Shown here: positions 40,131 through 53,500 of the stretch, piece by piece
Layout: the number at the start of each line of letters is the position of its first letter
Numbering within the stretch: the stretch's first letter is position 1
Position numbers and translations under genes: made by a program
Notes under the pieces: model-generated
Told to the model about the DNA's origin: nothing
Seen by the model: only the letters and a program-made list of their open reading frames with translations
Database searches by the model: none
Assembly: GCF_021391535.1 (NCBI RefSeq)
Contig: NZ_CP090066.1
Location: 3,361,501 to 3,425,500 of the forward strand
DNA from: Aurantimonas sp. HBX-1
GTDB taxonomy: Bacteria > Pseudomonadota > Alphaproteobacteria > Rhizobiales > Rhizobiaceae
Direction of reading: 5' to 3'
Length of the DNA: 64,000 nt

Positions 40131-41102
40131 TCAGTCGGCGTAGACGCCGGCCTTCTCGATGATCGGGCGCCAGAGCTCGATCTGCGACTTCAGGCGCTCC
40201 GCATGCGCGGCAGGCGTCGCCTCCTCCTGCGAAGAGGGAACGGTGCCCAGATCGCCGAAGCGGGTCACCACGGTCTCGTCCGCCAGCGCCTTCTGAAGCG
40301 CGGCCGAGAGCTTGTCGACGATCTCGGGCGGCGTGCCTTCCGGGGCATAGAGGCCGTGCCAGACGCTGACTTCGAAATCGGGCAGGCCCGCTTCCGCGGT
40401 GGTTGGCAGGTCCGGCAGCGCCGCGAGACGCTCCTTCGTGGTGACGGCGTAGGCCTTCACTTCGCCGCCCTGGATCTGGCCGGTCGTGTTGGTGGTCTGG
40501 TCGCACATCAGGTCGACCTGCCCGCCGATGAGATCGGTCATCGCCGGTCCGGTGCCCTGATACGGGACCGTCGTCATCTGCGTGTCGAGCGCCGACATCA
40601 GCAGCAGGCCGCAGAGATGCGAGGCAGCGCCCATCCCGGCATTGGCGTAGGTGAGCTTGTCGCCCTGCTCCTTGATGTAGGGGATCAGCTCGGCCATCGT
40701 CGCCGGCTCGAGATCCTTGCGGCCAATGACCGTCATCGGCACGTCGGTGACGAGGCCGATGGGCAGGAAATCGGTGGTCGGGTCGTAGGGCAGGTTGCGA
40801 TAAAGCGTCGGGGCCGTCGACATGCCGATGTGATGGATCAGGATCGTGTAGCCGTCGGGGGCTGCATTGGCGACCTGCGTCCCGGCGAGCGTGCCGCCGG
40901 CGCCGGCGACGTTCTGGATGATGATCTGCTGGCCGAGCTCACGGGACATCGGTTCGGCGATCAGCCGCGCGACGGTGTCCGTCGGGCCGCCCGCCGAGAA
41001 CGGCACGACCATCGTGATCGGTTGCGTCGGATAATCCTGCGCGCTGGCGCCGCCGGCGGCGAGCACCAGAAGGCTCGCGCCGAGCCATGTCATCAACTTC
41101 AT
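40131..41102 (-). CDS. tctC: Tripartite tricarboxylate transporter periplasmic binding protein (TctC/Bug family)
   Basis: Secreted substrate-binding protein of the TTT system, 323 aa from ATG 41102 (GGGAGGA upstream). Signal peptide MKLMTWLGASLLVLAAGGASA precedes QDYPTQPITMVVPFSAGGPTDTVARLIAEPMSRELGQQIIIQNVAGAGGTLAG (about 22-74), the hallmark Bug-family opening. Later VDLMCDQ, LPTTAEAGLPDFEVSVWHGLYAPEGTPPEIVDKLS fit as well. Bug proteins bind dicarboxylates, aromatic acids or amides; the ligand is unknown. It precedes tctB and tctA and lies 147 bp downstream of the coxSLM-type genes on the same strand, which might hint at a shared substrate. Confidence 0.94.
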   Translation of the reverse strand: MKLMTWLGASLLVLAAGGASAQDYPTQPITMVVPFSAGGPTDTVARLIAEPMSRELGQQIIIQNVAGAGGTLAGTQVANAAPDGYTILIHHIGMSTAPTLYRNLPYDPTTDFLPIGLVTDVPMTVIGRKDLEPATMAELIPYIKEQGDKLTYANAGMGAASHLCGLLLMSALDTQMTTVPYQGTGPAMTDLIGGQVDLMCDQTTNTTGQIQGGEVKAYAVTTKERLAALPDLPTTAEAGLPDFEVSVWHGLYAPEGTPPEIVDKLSAALQKALADETVVTRFGDLGTVPSSQEEATPAAHAERLKSQIELWRPIIEKAGVYAD

Positions 41103-41249
41103 GTTGTTCCTCCCAACAGCCGCGCCCTCGGCGAACAGCCGAGCCTCCTCGCAGCATAATTTCTCGAGCCTAGCACGCCCGCGCACCGCTTCAACCAGAA
41201 GCGGCAGCGCGTGCCGAGCGGCCGCCGCGGGGGCGACGCTCCGCCGATA

Positions 41250-42056
41250 TCAGTGGGCGGCCGCCTTGGCTACGGCACGCTTGGTGACGACCTTGACGAG
41301 ATTGGCGCGATACTCCGACGTGCCGTGCATGTCGGACATCATCATGCCGGCATCCACCGTCAGGTCCGCCAGCGCCGCACCGTCGAAATTCGACGACAGT
41401 GCCTGCTCGGCGGCCTCCCAGCGGAAGACGCCGTTCGAGCCCGAGCCGGTGACGCCGACCCTCACGTCCGCGCCGCGCCGCGCCACGAAGACGCCGCACA
41501 TGGCGTAGCGCGACGCCGGGTTGCGGAACTTCTCGTAGCCGCACTGGTCCGGTGCCTCGAAGGACGCCGCGGTGACGATCTCGTCCTCCTCCAGCGCCGT
41601 CTCGAACAGGCCGAGGAAGAAGTCCGCCGCCGGAATCTCGCGCCGGTTAGTGTGGATCGTCGCGCCGAGCGCCAGCATCGCAGCGGGATAGTCGGCGGCG
41701 GGGTCGTTGTTGGCAATCGAGCCGCCGAGCGTGCCGAGATGGCGCACCGCGGGGTCGCCGATCAGGCCGGCGAGCTCGCTGATGCCGGGACAGACGCCGG
41801 CGATGCCCTCATGCTGGGCGACCTCGGCGTGGGTCATGCCGCCGCCGATGCGGATCGAGCGGCCGTTGACCTCGATGCCCTTCAGCTCCGGCACGTGCCG
41901 CAGGTCCACCAGCGCGGAAGGCGCGGCAAGGCGCTGCTTCATGGTGGGGATCAGCGTCTGGCCGCCCGAGAGATACTTGCCCTCGCCGCCGCTCTCGCCG
42001 AGGAGCGCGACGGCCGATTCCAGCGATGTCGGGCGATGATAGATGGTCTCGTACAT
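41250..42056 (-). CDS. Molybdenum hydroxylase FAD subunit (CoxM-like)
   Basis: Medium, FAD-binding subunit of a xanthine-oxidase-family enzyme, 268 aa. The two FAD segments are clear: KYLSGGQTLIPTMKQRLAAP (about 27-46) and HLGTLGGSIANNDPAADYPAAMLALGA (about 106-132). A C-terminal CODH flavoprotein domain follows. It passes electrons from the Fe-S subunit to an acceptor. It is the third gene in an S-L-M order, 120 bp after the large subunit with a GC-rich hairpin between. That order is typical of form II cox-like operons. Substrate unknown. Confidence 0.9.
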   Translation of the reverse strand: MYETIYHRPTSLESAVALLGESGGEGKYLSGGQTLIPTMKQRLAAPSALVDLRHVPELKGIEVNGRSIRIGGGMTHAEVAQHEGIAGVCPGISELAGLIGDPAVRHLGTLGGSIANNDPAADYPAAMLALGATIHTNRREIPAADFFLGLFETALEEDEIVTAASFEAPDQCGYEKFRNPASRYAMCGVFVARRGADVRVGVTGSGSNGVFRWEAAEQALSSNFDGAALADLTVDAGMMMSDMHGTSEYRANLVKVVTKRAVAKAAAH

Positions 42057-42123
42057 GGATCTGCTCCGTTCGGCGCCGGGTGGGCCAGGAGGCCGGCCGC
42101 GCGGCGCGAGAGGGTGAAGGCGC

Positions 42124-42143
42124 CGGGGCGGCGGACCGCCCCG
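42124..42143. promoter_or_regulatory. GC-rich hairpin between coxL-like and coxM-like genes
   Basis: CGGGGCGG (42124-42131), loop CGGA, CCGCCCCG (42136-42143): a perfect 8 bp all-GC stem in the 120 bp gap, 34 bp after the large-subunit stop on the minus strand. No U-tract follows. It may trim or stabilise the upstream message and so lower expression of the FAD subunit gene. Confidence 0.5.
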
Positions 42144-42176
42144 CCGGCGGCACCGCGCCGCCGGAAAGCATCAGGT

Positions 42177-44522
<2,346 letters not shown>

Positions 44523-44605
44523 CCCGAAACCTCCCAGTGTTCGAAAACCGGCCGGGGACCGCGCCTCCTCAGGCGATCCGGCCGCTCATGATCGCGACGC
44601 CACGC

Positions 44606-45094
44606 CTATTCGGCGGCAAGCCGCTGCGGCTCGCCCGCGCCGGCGGCGGCCAGGATCGCCTTGACGATGTTGTGGTAGCCCGTGCAGCGGCAGATGTTGC
44701 CGTCCAGCTCCTCGCGCACCGTGTGCTCGTCGAGGTCGCTGCCGTGACGCGCGATGATGTCCACCGCGGTCATGATCATGCCCGGCGTGCAGAAGCCGCA
44801 CTGCAGGCCGTGGTGCTCGCGGAACGCCGCCTGCACCGGATGCAGTTCGGCGCCGTTCGCCAGCCCCTCGATGGTGGTGACCGACGATCCCGACGCCTGC
44901 ACCGCCAGCATGGTGCAGGACTTCACGGCCTTGCCGTCGACATGCACGACGCAGGCACCGCACTGCGAGGTGTCGCAGCCGACATGGGTTCCCGTCAGGC
45001 CCAGATTCTCCCGCAGATACTGGACGAGAAGCGTCCGGTCCTCGACCGTCCCCGTCATTTCCCGACCGTTCACGGTCATCGTCACTTCGCTCAT
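44606..45094 (-). CDS. Molybdenum hydroxylase 2Fe-2S subunit (CoxS-like)
   Basis: Small electron-transfer subunit, 162 aa, with two 2Fe-2S domains: an N-terminal plant-type ferredoxin site GTHVGCDTSQCGACVVHVDG...SCTMLAVQ (about 38-70) and a C-terminal four-helix site QCGFCTPGMIMTA...GNICRCTGYHNIVKAI (about 98-148). The start MSEVTMTVNGREM at 45094 has GGGAGGG just upstream; longer frame to 45412 is unsupported. It leads the S-L-M operon. Two hairpins lie in its presumed leader. Confidence 0.95.
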   Translation of the reverse strand: MSEVTMTVNGREMTGTVEDRTLLVQYLRENLGLTGTHVGCDTSQCGACVVHVDGKAVKSCTMLAVQASGSSVTTIEGLANGAELHPVQAAFREHHGLQCGFCTPGMIMTAVDIIARHGSDLDEHTVREELDGNICRCTGYHNIVKAILAAAGAGEPQRLAAE

Positions 45095-45600
45095 AGGGCC
45101 CTCCCCGGAACCGACGGCCCGGGCGCGTCCTTCGACGCGCCGGGCCGGTTGCGTTTCGTGGCGCGCCTTCGAGGGCGCGCTCTGGTTGGCGACAGTGCCC
45201 TCTCTCCGGGACGGCTTCAAGCGCTTTTCAGAACGATTCCATTCCGCCGCAGCATGCGGCGCGCGGCCGGGCGGAGGCGGGCGACGGAGCGATGCCGCGC
45301 CGGCTGCACGACGCCGGGCACGGGGGCGCGACGAGATGTCCCGGCCGCCCTTTCGACGCTGCGGAAGCTGTGACCCATGCGGCACAAGCGGCCATCGGAA
45401 TGGCCCCCGCACCGCGCCCGCGTGGCCCCTGGTAACGGCTTGTAGTTGTTATTTCACGATTTCCGGCCATGCTAGAAGCGCAGGGGGAGAATTTCGACCG
45501 CACCAACGATGTCGCCTTCGCGAGGGCGCGACGGGCAGGTCGGTTCTTTGCCCGGCAGCGTGTACGGACGGCAGCGGGAAGCGAGCTTTTGTATCATAGG
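45095..45600. other. 506 bp divergent intergenic region with two hairpins
   Basis: Separates the coxS-like gene (-) from tamA (+); no gene is supported, though an unlikely in-frame N-terminal extension of tamA runs back to 45469. Close to coxS are GGCGCGTC-CTTC-GACGCGCC (45122-45141, perfect 8 bp stem) and GCGCGCC-TTCGAG-GGCGCGC (45161-45180, perfect 7 bp stem). The tamA side (about 45435-45470) is relatively AT-rich (TTGTAGTTGTTATTTC) and may hold its promoter. Confidence 0.6.
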
Positions 45601-47544
45601 GTGAATTCCTGCGCGAAGCTGGTGATGCTTGCGGCCGGATCATGTCTCGTCGCCGCCGCACCCCGCCCGGCCGCGGCATTCGAGATCTTCGGCTTCCGGT
45701 TCTTCGAGGACGAAGCCCCCGACGCCGACGTCATCGACCCGATCCGCTACACGGTGAACCTGTCGGTGGCACCCGCGCCGGAAGACGACGGCGCGATCGA
45801 GACCAGCCTGCGCGACGCCTCGACGCTGATTTCGGGCGAGGACGAGGCGGTGTCCGGCTCGCTCGGCCTGATGTCGCGGGCACGCAACGATCGCAAGCGG
45901 CTGGTCGCCGCCCTGTTCGAGGACGCCCGCTATGACGGGCTGGTCGACATCTTCATCGAGGGGCGCAACATCGCCGACCTGCCGCCGGACGCAGAGTTCG
46001 ACACCTCGCGCCCCGTGCCAGTGTCGATCCGGGTCCGGCCCGGCCCGAAATACCAGCTTGGGCGCGTCGCGGTTTCGGCCCACGGGGTTCCCGTCGATCC
46101 CGCCGAGTTCGGGCTCGCCCCGGGCGCTTCGGCAGGCTCCGACGACGTGCTCGACGCCGAGGCGAGGATGTTCCGGCAGCTGCGCGAGCAGGGCCGGCCC
46201 TTCGTCGCGGTCACCGATCGCGACATCATCGCCGATGCCGCCACCGACCGGCTCGAATACGACGTCGATCTGTCGCCCGGCAATCCGGTGCAGTTCGGCG
46301 AAACCTATGTCGAGGGAGCCAAGGCCGTCGATCCCGGCTTCATCGCCTACATGGCCGGCATCAAGGCGGACGAGGTGTTCTCGCCGGAGGAGCTTTCCGA
46401 AGCCCGCGAACGGCTCCTGAAGCTCGACGTCTTCTCGAGCGTCACCGTCAAGGAGGCGCGGGCGCAGGCCCCCGACGGATCCCTGCCGGTGCAGGTCGAG
46501 GTCGGGGAGCGCAAGTTCGGCTTCTACGGCGTCGGCGCGACCTATTCCAACACCGAAGGCGCCGGAGCCTCCGGTTATGTCGGCTATCGCAATCTCTTCG
46601 GCCGGGCCGAATCGATCCGGCTCGAGGCCGAGGTCTCCCGGCTCGGGGCGGCGGCGATATCGGACGAGGCACGCGAGACCGACGGCGCCGACTATGCCGC
46701 CTCGCTGGTCTTCAAGAAGCCGGGCGTGCTGGGGCCCAACTCGGTCTATGTCGGATCGCTCGAAGCCAAGAGCGAACAGCCCCTCGCCTATGACCGGGTG
46801 AGCTATGCCGCGACCAGCGGCGTCGAGTACGAGATCGACCCGAACCAGACTCTGTCGGTGATCCTGCGCGGCGAATACGAGGAAATCACCGACTATCTCG
46901 GGACGGAGGATTACCTGCTCGTCTCGCTGCCGACCGCGTATACGTTCGACAATCGCGACAACGAGTTGAACCCGACCGAGGGCTTCTACGCGCAGGGGCT
47001 GGTCGAGCCGACCTACGGGTTCAACACCAAGACGCCCTTCGCCAAGACGCGGCTGGACGGGCGCAGCTATCTGTCGCTCTCCGACAGCGATCGCTTCATC
47101 CTTGCCGGCCGGGTCGGCTACGGCACGATCTTCGGCGCCGATCTTGAGGATATTCCGAACGACCGGCGGTTCTTCGCCGGCGGCGGCGGCTCGGTGCGCG
47201 GCTACGAATTCCAGTCCATCGGACCGTATTATCCGTCCTTCGCGCCGCCCGGATTCAACGAGGTGTTCACCGACACCCCGACCGGCGGCCTCTCGCTGTT
47301 CGAGGCCTCGGCCGAGGCGCGCATCGGCGTCACCGAAAACATCCAGATCGTGCCCTTCGTCGATGTCGGCACGGTGGGCGACGACCTCGTCCCGGACTTC
47401 TCCGAGTTCAAGATCGGCGCCGGCGTCGGCGCCCGCTACTTGACGAGCTTCGGGCCGATCCGGCTCGACGTCGCCATCCCGCTCGATCCGGGGCCGCGCG
47501 ACGCGAGCTACCAGATCTATGCCGGCATCGGACAGGCCTTCTGA
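45601..47544 (+). CDS. tamA: Omp85-family outer membrane protein TamA
   Basis: Outer-membrane partner of TamB in the translocation and assembly module. From GTG 45601 the protein is 647 aa. It starts VNSCAKLVMLAAGSCLVAAAPRPAAAF, which reads as a signal peptide (written here as positions 1-27). POTRA-type periplasmic domains span roughly 70-300 (VPVSIRVRPGPKYQLGRVAV, GETYVEGAKAVDP), then a 16-strand barrel with YTFDNRDNELNPTEGFYAQG and RRFFAGGGGSVRGYEFQSIGP, the Omp85 VRGY motif. The start is uncertain: AGG abuts the GTG, ATG 45625 is an alternative, and the frame opens at 45469. The stop overlaps tamB by 1 bp. Confidence 0.9.
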   Translation: MNSCAKLVMLAAGSCLVAAAPRPAAAFEIFGFRFFEDEAPDADVIDPIRYTVNLSVAPAPEDDGAIETSLRDASTLISGEDEAVSGSLGLMSRARNDRKRLVAALFEDARYDGLVDIFIEGRNIADLPPDAEFDTSRPVPVSIRVRPGPKYQLGRVAVSAHGVPVDPAEFGLAPGASAGSDDVLDAEARMFRQLREQGRPFVAVTDRDIIADAATDRLEYDVDLSPGNPVQFGETYVEGAKAVDPGFIAYMAGIKADEVFSPEELSEARERLLKLDVFSSVTVKEARAQAPDGSLPVQVEVGERKFGFYGVGATYSNTEGAGASGYVGYRNLFGRAESIRLEAEVSRLGAAAISDEARETDGADYAASLVFKKPGVLGPNSVYVGSLEAKSEQPLAYDRVSYAATSGVEYEIDPNQTLSVILRGEYEEITDYLGTEDYLLVSLPTAYTFDNRDNELNPTEGFYAQGLVEPTYGFNTKTPFAKTRLDGRSYLSLSDSDRFILAGRVGYGTIFGADLEDIPNDRRFFAGGGGSVRGYEFQSIGPYYPSFAPPGFNEVFTDTPTGGLSLFEASAEARIGVTENIQIVPFVDVGTVGDDLVPDFSEFKIGAGVGARYLTSFGPIRLDVAIPLDPGPRDASYQIYAGIGQAF

Positions 47545-50500
47545 TGCCGATGTTCCGCCGCCTCTCCCTCGCCCTTCTCGCCTGTCTCGCGGCCGCGCTG
47601 CTGCCGGCACGGCCGGCGGCGGCGCAGGGCTTCGTCGCCAACCAGCTCGAGAACTTCCTGTCCAGCGACACGATGCAGGTCGAGATCGAGGGCCTGTCCG
47701 GCGCGCTGACCGGCAACATCCGGATCGAGCGCGTCACCGTCTCCGACCCGCAGGGCACCTTCCTCACCGCCAGCGACCTCGCCATGGACTGGTCGCCCCT
47801 CGCGCTGGTGCGCTCCAACCTGTCGATCGATGCGCTGACGGCAGGCCAGATCGTCCTCGAGCGGCTGCCGGTCGGACAGCCGGAGACGCCCGCGGGCGAG
47901 AGTTCCGGCTTCACCCTGCCGTCGATCACCGCCAGCATCGACGACCTGACCATCGGGGAATTCGTCCTCGGCGAAGCGATCGCCGGCGAGCGGGCCCGCC
48001 TGCGCGCCAACGGCAGCCTGACGCTCGCCGCCGATCCCACCAATCTCGATCTGCGCGCGAATATCGAACGGCTCGACCGGCCGGGCCAGATCGCGCTCGA
48101 TCTCGGCTACGCGCCCGGAGAGAACCAGCTGCGGCTGGACGTCAAGGCGAGCGAGCCCGCCGGCGGCCTCGTCGCGACGCTGCTGGACATTCCGGACCGG
48201 CCCGCGGTGGAACTGACCATCAACGGCTCCGGGCCCCTCTCGGCCTTCATGGCGAACGGCTCGCTGACCGTCGCGGGCGAGCCTGCGGCGACGCTGACCG
48301 CGCGGGTCGACGGCGCCGAGAACGGCCGCCGCGTCGCCGCCTCGCTGAGCGTTTCGGCCGAGCGCTTCGTGCCGGAAGCCTATTCGCGCTACGTCGCCGG
48401 CGGTGCCAATCTCGACGTGCAGATGCTGATGCGCGACGACGGCCTCTATGTCATCGACCAGGCGGAGCTTTCCTCCGACGCGCTGGCCGCCACCGCATCC
48501 GGCACGCTCGACCTGAGCGGCACCGGCAACGACCTGACCATCGCGATCGCGTCGCGGGACGGCAGCGCCATCCCGTTCGCCTTCGGCACCCCGCCCGGCG
48601 CGACCGAGCTTGAGGTGGCCGGACTCGAGGGCCGGATCACCGGTGCGCTCGGCGCCGCCGGCCTCAACGTCACGGCGCAACTGCCGCGGGCGGCCTACGG
48701 CGAATATGTCGCGACCGGCGTCGATGCCGCGCTGACCAGTGCCGGCTTCGACATCACAGGGTTTCAGGGACCGTTCGCGGTCGAGGCGACGGCCGCCGAG
48801 GTCGCAGCTCCCGAGGGGCTCGCCGACCGCTTCCTGACGGGGCCGCTGCGGCTGGCCGTCGACGGCGCACTGACCGACAACGGCCTCGTCTTCAACCCCA
48901 GCCGGGCGACGACGGAGGTGGCCTCGGTCGGGCTCCAGGGTACGGCCGCGCTGAACTTCGCGATCTTCGACCTCGCCGTCGAATCGACGTTCCAGACCGC
49001 CGCGCTGTCGGCGGCGATGATCCCGCTCGCCGGCGACGAGCTGGCGGTTTCCGGCCGCTTCGCACGAACCCCCGATGCGACGATCTCGGCCCAAAACCTG
49101 TCGGTTCGCGGCGAGGGGCTGACGATCGACGGCAGCGCCAGCCTGTCGAACGACACCGTCTCCGCCGACATCGAGGGCGAGCTGCAGCAGGCCGGTACGG
49201 TCAACTCGGCGTTTTCCGGCGCGGCGACCTTCTCGCTCACCGCGTCGGGCCCGGTCGAGCAGCCGGACATCGATCTCGAGATTTCCGGCAACGGGCTCAG
49301 CATCAACGGCCGGGAACTCGCCGATCTCAGCGTTTCGGCGCGCGGCACGTTCGGCGGCGGGGCGCCCGCCGGCACTGTCGAGATCACCGGCACGCTCGAC
49401 GGCCAGCCGCTATCCGGCGCCGCGCAACTCGAGACGCTGGCGAACGGCGAGCGCCGGATCAACGGCCTCGCCATCCGCCAGGGGCCCAACGCGATCACCG
49501 GCGACCTGACGCTGACCGATGCCTTCGCGCCGGTCGGCACGCTCACCGTCGATGTCGAAGACATCGGGCCGCTGGCGGCGCTCGGCGGCATCGATGCGTC
49601 GGGCGACGTCAAGGGCACGATCGAACTGTCGGTGGATGGCGACGACATGCCGGTGGCGACGCTGGATCTTGCCGGTGAGACGATCGGCTTCGCCGGCAAC
49701 ACGCTCCAGACGGCGCGCATCGATCTCGAGGTCGCGGACTATCTCGGCACCCCGAGGCCGGCAGGCGAGGTCAGCGCCGCCGCGATCGAGGCGGCGGGGC
49801 TGTCGGTGCGCGATCTCGCCGTGGAGCTGACCCGCGAAGGTGACGCGACCGGCCTCGTCGCGACGGCCGAACTCAACGACGTGCCGCTGCGCCTCGAGGG
49901 CAGCGCCAGTTTCGAGCCTGGCACCACGCTGATCACGCTGTCGCGCATCGAGGCGGAAATCCCCGACGCGGAAGTCAGCCTGCGCGAGCCGGTGACGATC
50001 CGCATCGCCGACGGCACGACGACGCTGCCGGAGATCGTCCTCGAGACCGGCGACGGCACGGTGTCGCTCGCGGGCACGGCCGGCGAAAATCTCGACCTCG
50101 CACTGCGGCTCGACTCCGTCCCCGCCGCCATCGCCAATCCCTTCGTGCCGGGCCTTGCGGCCGGCGGCCGGATCGACGGCTCAGTCACCGTTTCCGGCGC
50201 CGCGTCGGACCCGGCGGCGCGTTTCTCGATCAACACGACCGAACTGGCGATCGGCCAGTCGCGGGCGGCCAATGTGCCTCCCGTCGAGGCGGTACTCGCC
50301 GGCACGTACGAGAACGGCACGCTGACCCTGGAAACCGCGCGGGTCGACCTCGGCGACGGGTCGATCGTCGCCAACGGTTCGGTCGGCGAAACGCTCGACC
50401 TCGACGTCGCGCTCGACAACGTGCCCGTGGCGCTTGCCAACGGCTTCGTCGACGAGCTCGACGCCGCCGGCACCGTCTCCGGCACGGCGAGCGTCACCGG

Positions 50501-53500
50501 CTCGCGCGCCGATCCCTCCGCCACCTTCGACATCGAGGGCCGCGACATCACCGCCGAGGAGATCGCTGCTGCCGGCATCGCGCCGCTGACGCTCGACCTC
50601 GCCGGCTCCTACGCCAACGGGACGCTCGACCTGGCCGAGGCCAATGTCGCGGTCGGCGACGGATCGCTGACCGCCTCCGGCACGATCGGCGAGACGCTCG
50701 ACCTGGCACTGCGGGCCAGCGACCTGCCCGTCGGGCTCGCCAACGGCTTCGTGCCGGGCCTCGACGCCGAGGGCATCATCTCCGGAACGGCGAGCGCCAG
50801 CGGGTCGCTGTCCGATCCGTCGGCGACCTTCGACCTCACCGGCAGCGGCATCACGACCCGCGAGATCGCCGCATCCGGCGTCGCACCGCTCGATCTGAGG
50901 CTTGCCGGCAGCTATGCCGACGGCACCGCCGACCTCGAGACCGCCGTGGTCAATGTCGGCGACGGCTCGCTGACCGCGTCGGGCCGGATCGGCGAGACGC
51001 TGGACGTCGCGGTGGACGTCAACAGCATCCCCGTCGGCCTCGTCAACGGCTTCGTCGACGGGCTCGGCGCAGAGGGCACGATCTCCGGCACCGCACGCGC
51101 CACCGGCACGCTGTCCGACCCGACCGCCAGCTTCGATCTCGCCGGCGCCAACATCACCGCCGACGGCATCGAGGCGAGCGGCATTGCGCCGCTTGACCTC
51201 ACCGCGTCCGGCCGCCTCGCCGACGGCACGCTGACCCTTACGACTGCCCGGGTGGACGTCGGCGAGGGTTCGTTGACCGCCAGCGGCACCGTCGGCGAGC
51301 AACTGGACCTGCAGCTTTCGCTCGACCAGCTGCCCGTCGGTCTGGTGAACGGCTATTTGCCTGATCTCGAAGCTGAGGGCACGATCTCCGGCACCGGCAC
51401 GGCGACCGGTTCGCTGTCCGACCCGCGCGCCGAATTCGATCTCAGCGGCTCGGGTATCACGACGCGGCAGATCGCCCAGTCCGGTGTCGCGCCGCTGTCG
51501 CTCGACGTCGCCGGCTCCTATGCCGACGGCACCGCGACCATCGCCAATGCCGACCTTTCCGTCGGCGAGGGGTCGCTGTCGGCTTCCGGAACGGTCGGGG
51601 AAACGCTCGACATCGATCTCAGCCTCGACGAGCTGCCGGTCGGCCTCGCCAATGGCTTCGTCGACGGGTTGAACGCCGAGGGCACGATCTCGGGCAGCGG
51701 CACGGCAACCGGCTCGCTCTCGGACCCGCAGGCGACCTTCGACCTCACCGGCACCGGCATCACCACACGGCAGATCGCCCAGTCCGGCGTCGCGCCGCTG
51801 TCGCTCGACGTCGCCGGCTCCTATGCCGACGGCACGGCGACCATCGCCAATGCCGACGTCACGGTCGGTAACGGCTCGCTGACCGCAAGCGGCACGGTCG
51901 GCCAGCAACTGGATCTGAACGTCCAGATCAACCGGCTCCCCGCCGGCCTCGCCAACGGCTTCGTCGACGGGCTCGGCGCGCAGGGAACCATCGACGGGAC
52001 CGCCACCGCCACCGGCTCGATCAGCGACCCGAATGCCCGCTTCGACATCGCCTTGAACAATGTCTCGGTGGCGCAGGGTCGCGCCGCGGGTGCACCCCCG
52101 ATCAACGGCACGATCGCCGGCGCGTATGCCGGCGGCACGCTGCGGCTGGACCGGGCGAATGTCGCCATCGGCGGCGGCTCGATCGACGTCACCGGCACCG
52201 CCGGGGCGAATGCGCTGGACCTTACCGCCACGATCAACAATGTGCCGGCCTCCATCGCCGGTTCGGCAGCGCCGGGCATCGCGCCGCAGGGCACGATCAA
52301 CGGCACGGTGCGGGCGTCCGGCTCTCCCGCCAGCCCGGCGGTCAGCTACGACGTCAACGTCGCCGGTGCGTCGATCCAGCAGACCCGCGACGCGGGCGTC
52401 GGCCCCCTCGCCGTCACCAGCAACGGCCAGTACACCGGCAACGCGGTCACCACGACGACGACATTGACGGGCAACGGCATCGATTTCCGCGCCGACGGTT
52501 CGGTCAATCTCGCCGGAACGCCGCAGCTCGACCTCAACCTGGCCGGAACCGCTCCCTTGTCGCTCGCCAACGGCATCCTGGCGGAAGGCGGGCGTTCACT
52601 GGAGGGAACCGCCCGGGTCGACGCGCGCGTCACCGGACCCGTCAGCCAGCCGAACGTCGTCGGCAGCATCTCCACCGCCGGCTCGCGCTTCGTCGATACC
52701 GGCACCAACGTCGCCGTCGACGACATCTCCACCACCATCGCCCTCAACGGCCAGACGGCGACGATCCAGTCCTTCGACGCCAACCTCGCCTCCGGCGGCG
52801 ATATCAGCATCGGCGGCAGCGTCGGCCTGTCGAACGGATTTCCCGCCGACCTGACGATCAATCTCGACGACGGCCGCTACAGCGACGGCGAGTTGATCGG
52901 CGCCAGCCTCGATGCCGACCTGACGCTCACCGGACCGCTGGCCGAGACACCGCTCCTCGCCGGCACGGTCAACGCATCCGAGATCAACGTCCTGGTGCCG
53001 GAGAACCTGCCCGGCTCGCTCGCCCGCATCGACGTCACCCACGCCAATGCCAGCCCGGAAGTGCTGCAGCAGCAGCGCGAGCTGTTCCCGAACCGCGGCG
53101 AAGGCGCTTCGCAGGGCGGCGTCGCTCTCGACATCACCTTCAACGCCCCGAGCCGGGTGTTCGTGCGCGGCCGCGGCCTCGACGCCGAGCTCGGCGGCAC
53201 CATCCAGATCACCGGCCCGGCCAACGCGCCGAGCATCGTCGGCGGATTCGAGCTGCAGCGCGGCCGCTTCATCATCCTCAGCCGCCGCCTCGACTTCGAG
53301 CGCGGCAGGCTCAGCTTCACCGGTTCGCTGACCCCGACCCTCGACCTGCTCGCCCGTTCCGACACCGGCGATGCCACGGTCAACGTCGCCGTCACCGGGC
53401 CGGCGAACGATCCGAGCTTCACCTTTTCCTCCTCCCCGGCGCTGCCGCAGGACGAGGTCCTGGCGCGGCTGATCTTCGGCCAGGGCACCTCGAACCTGTC

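Noticed and set aside
50133..52565. CRISPR array or satellite DNA
   Set aside because: The 303 bp period lies wholly in frame in tamB, with amino-acid-level conservation and no spacer structure.
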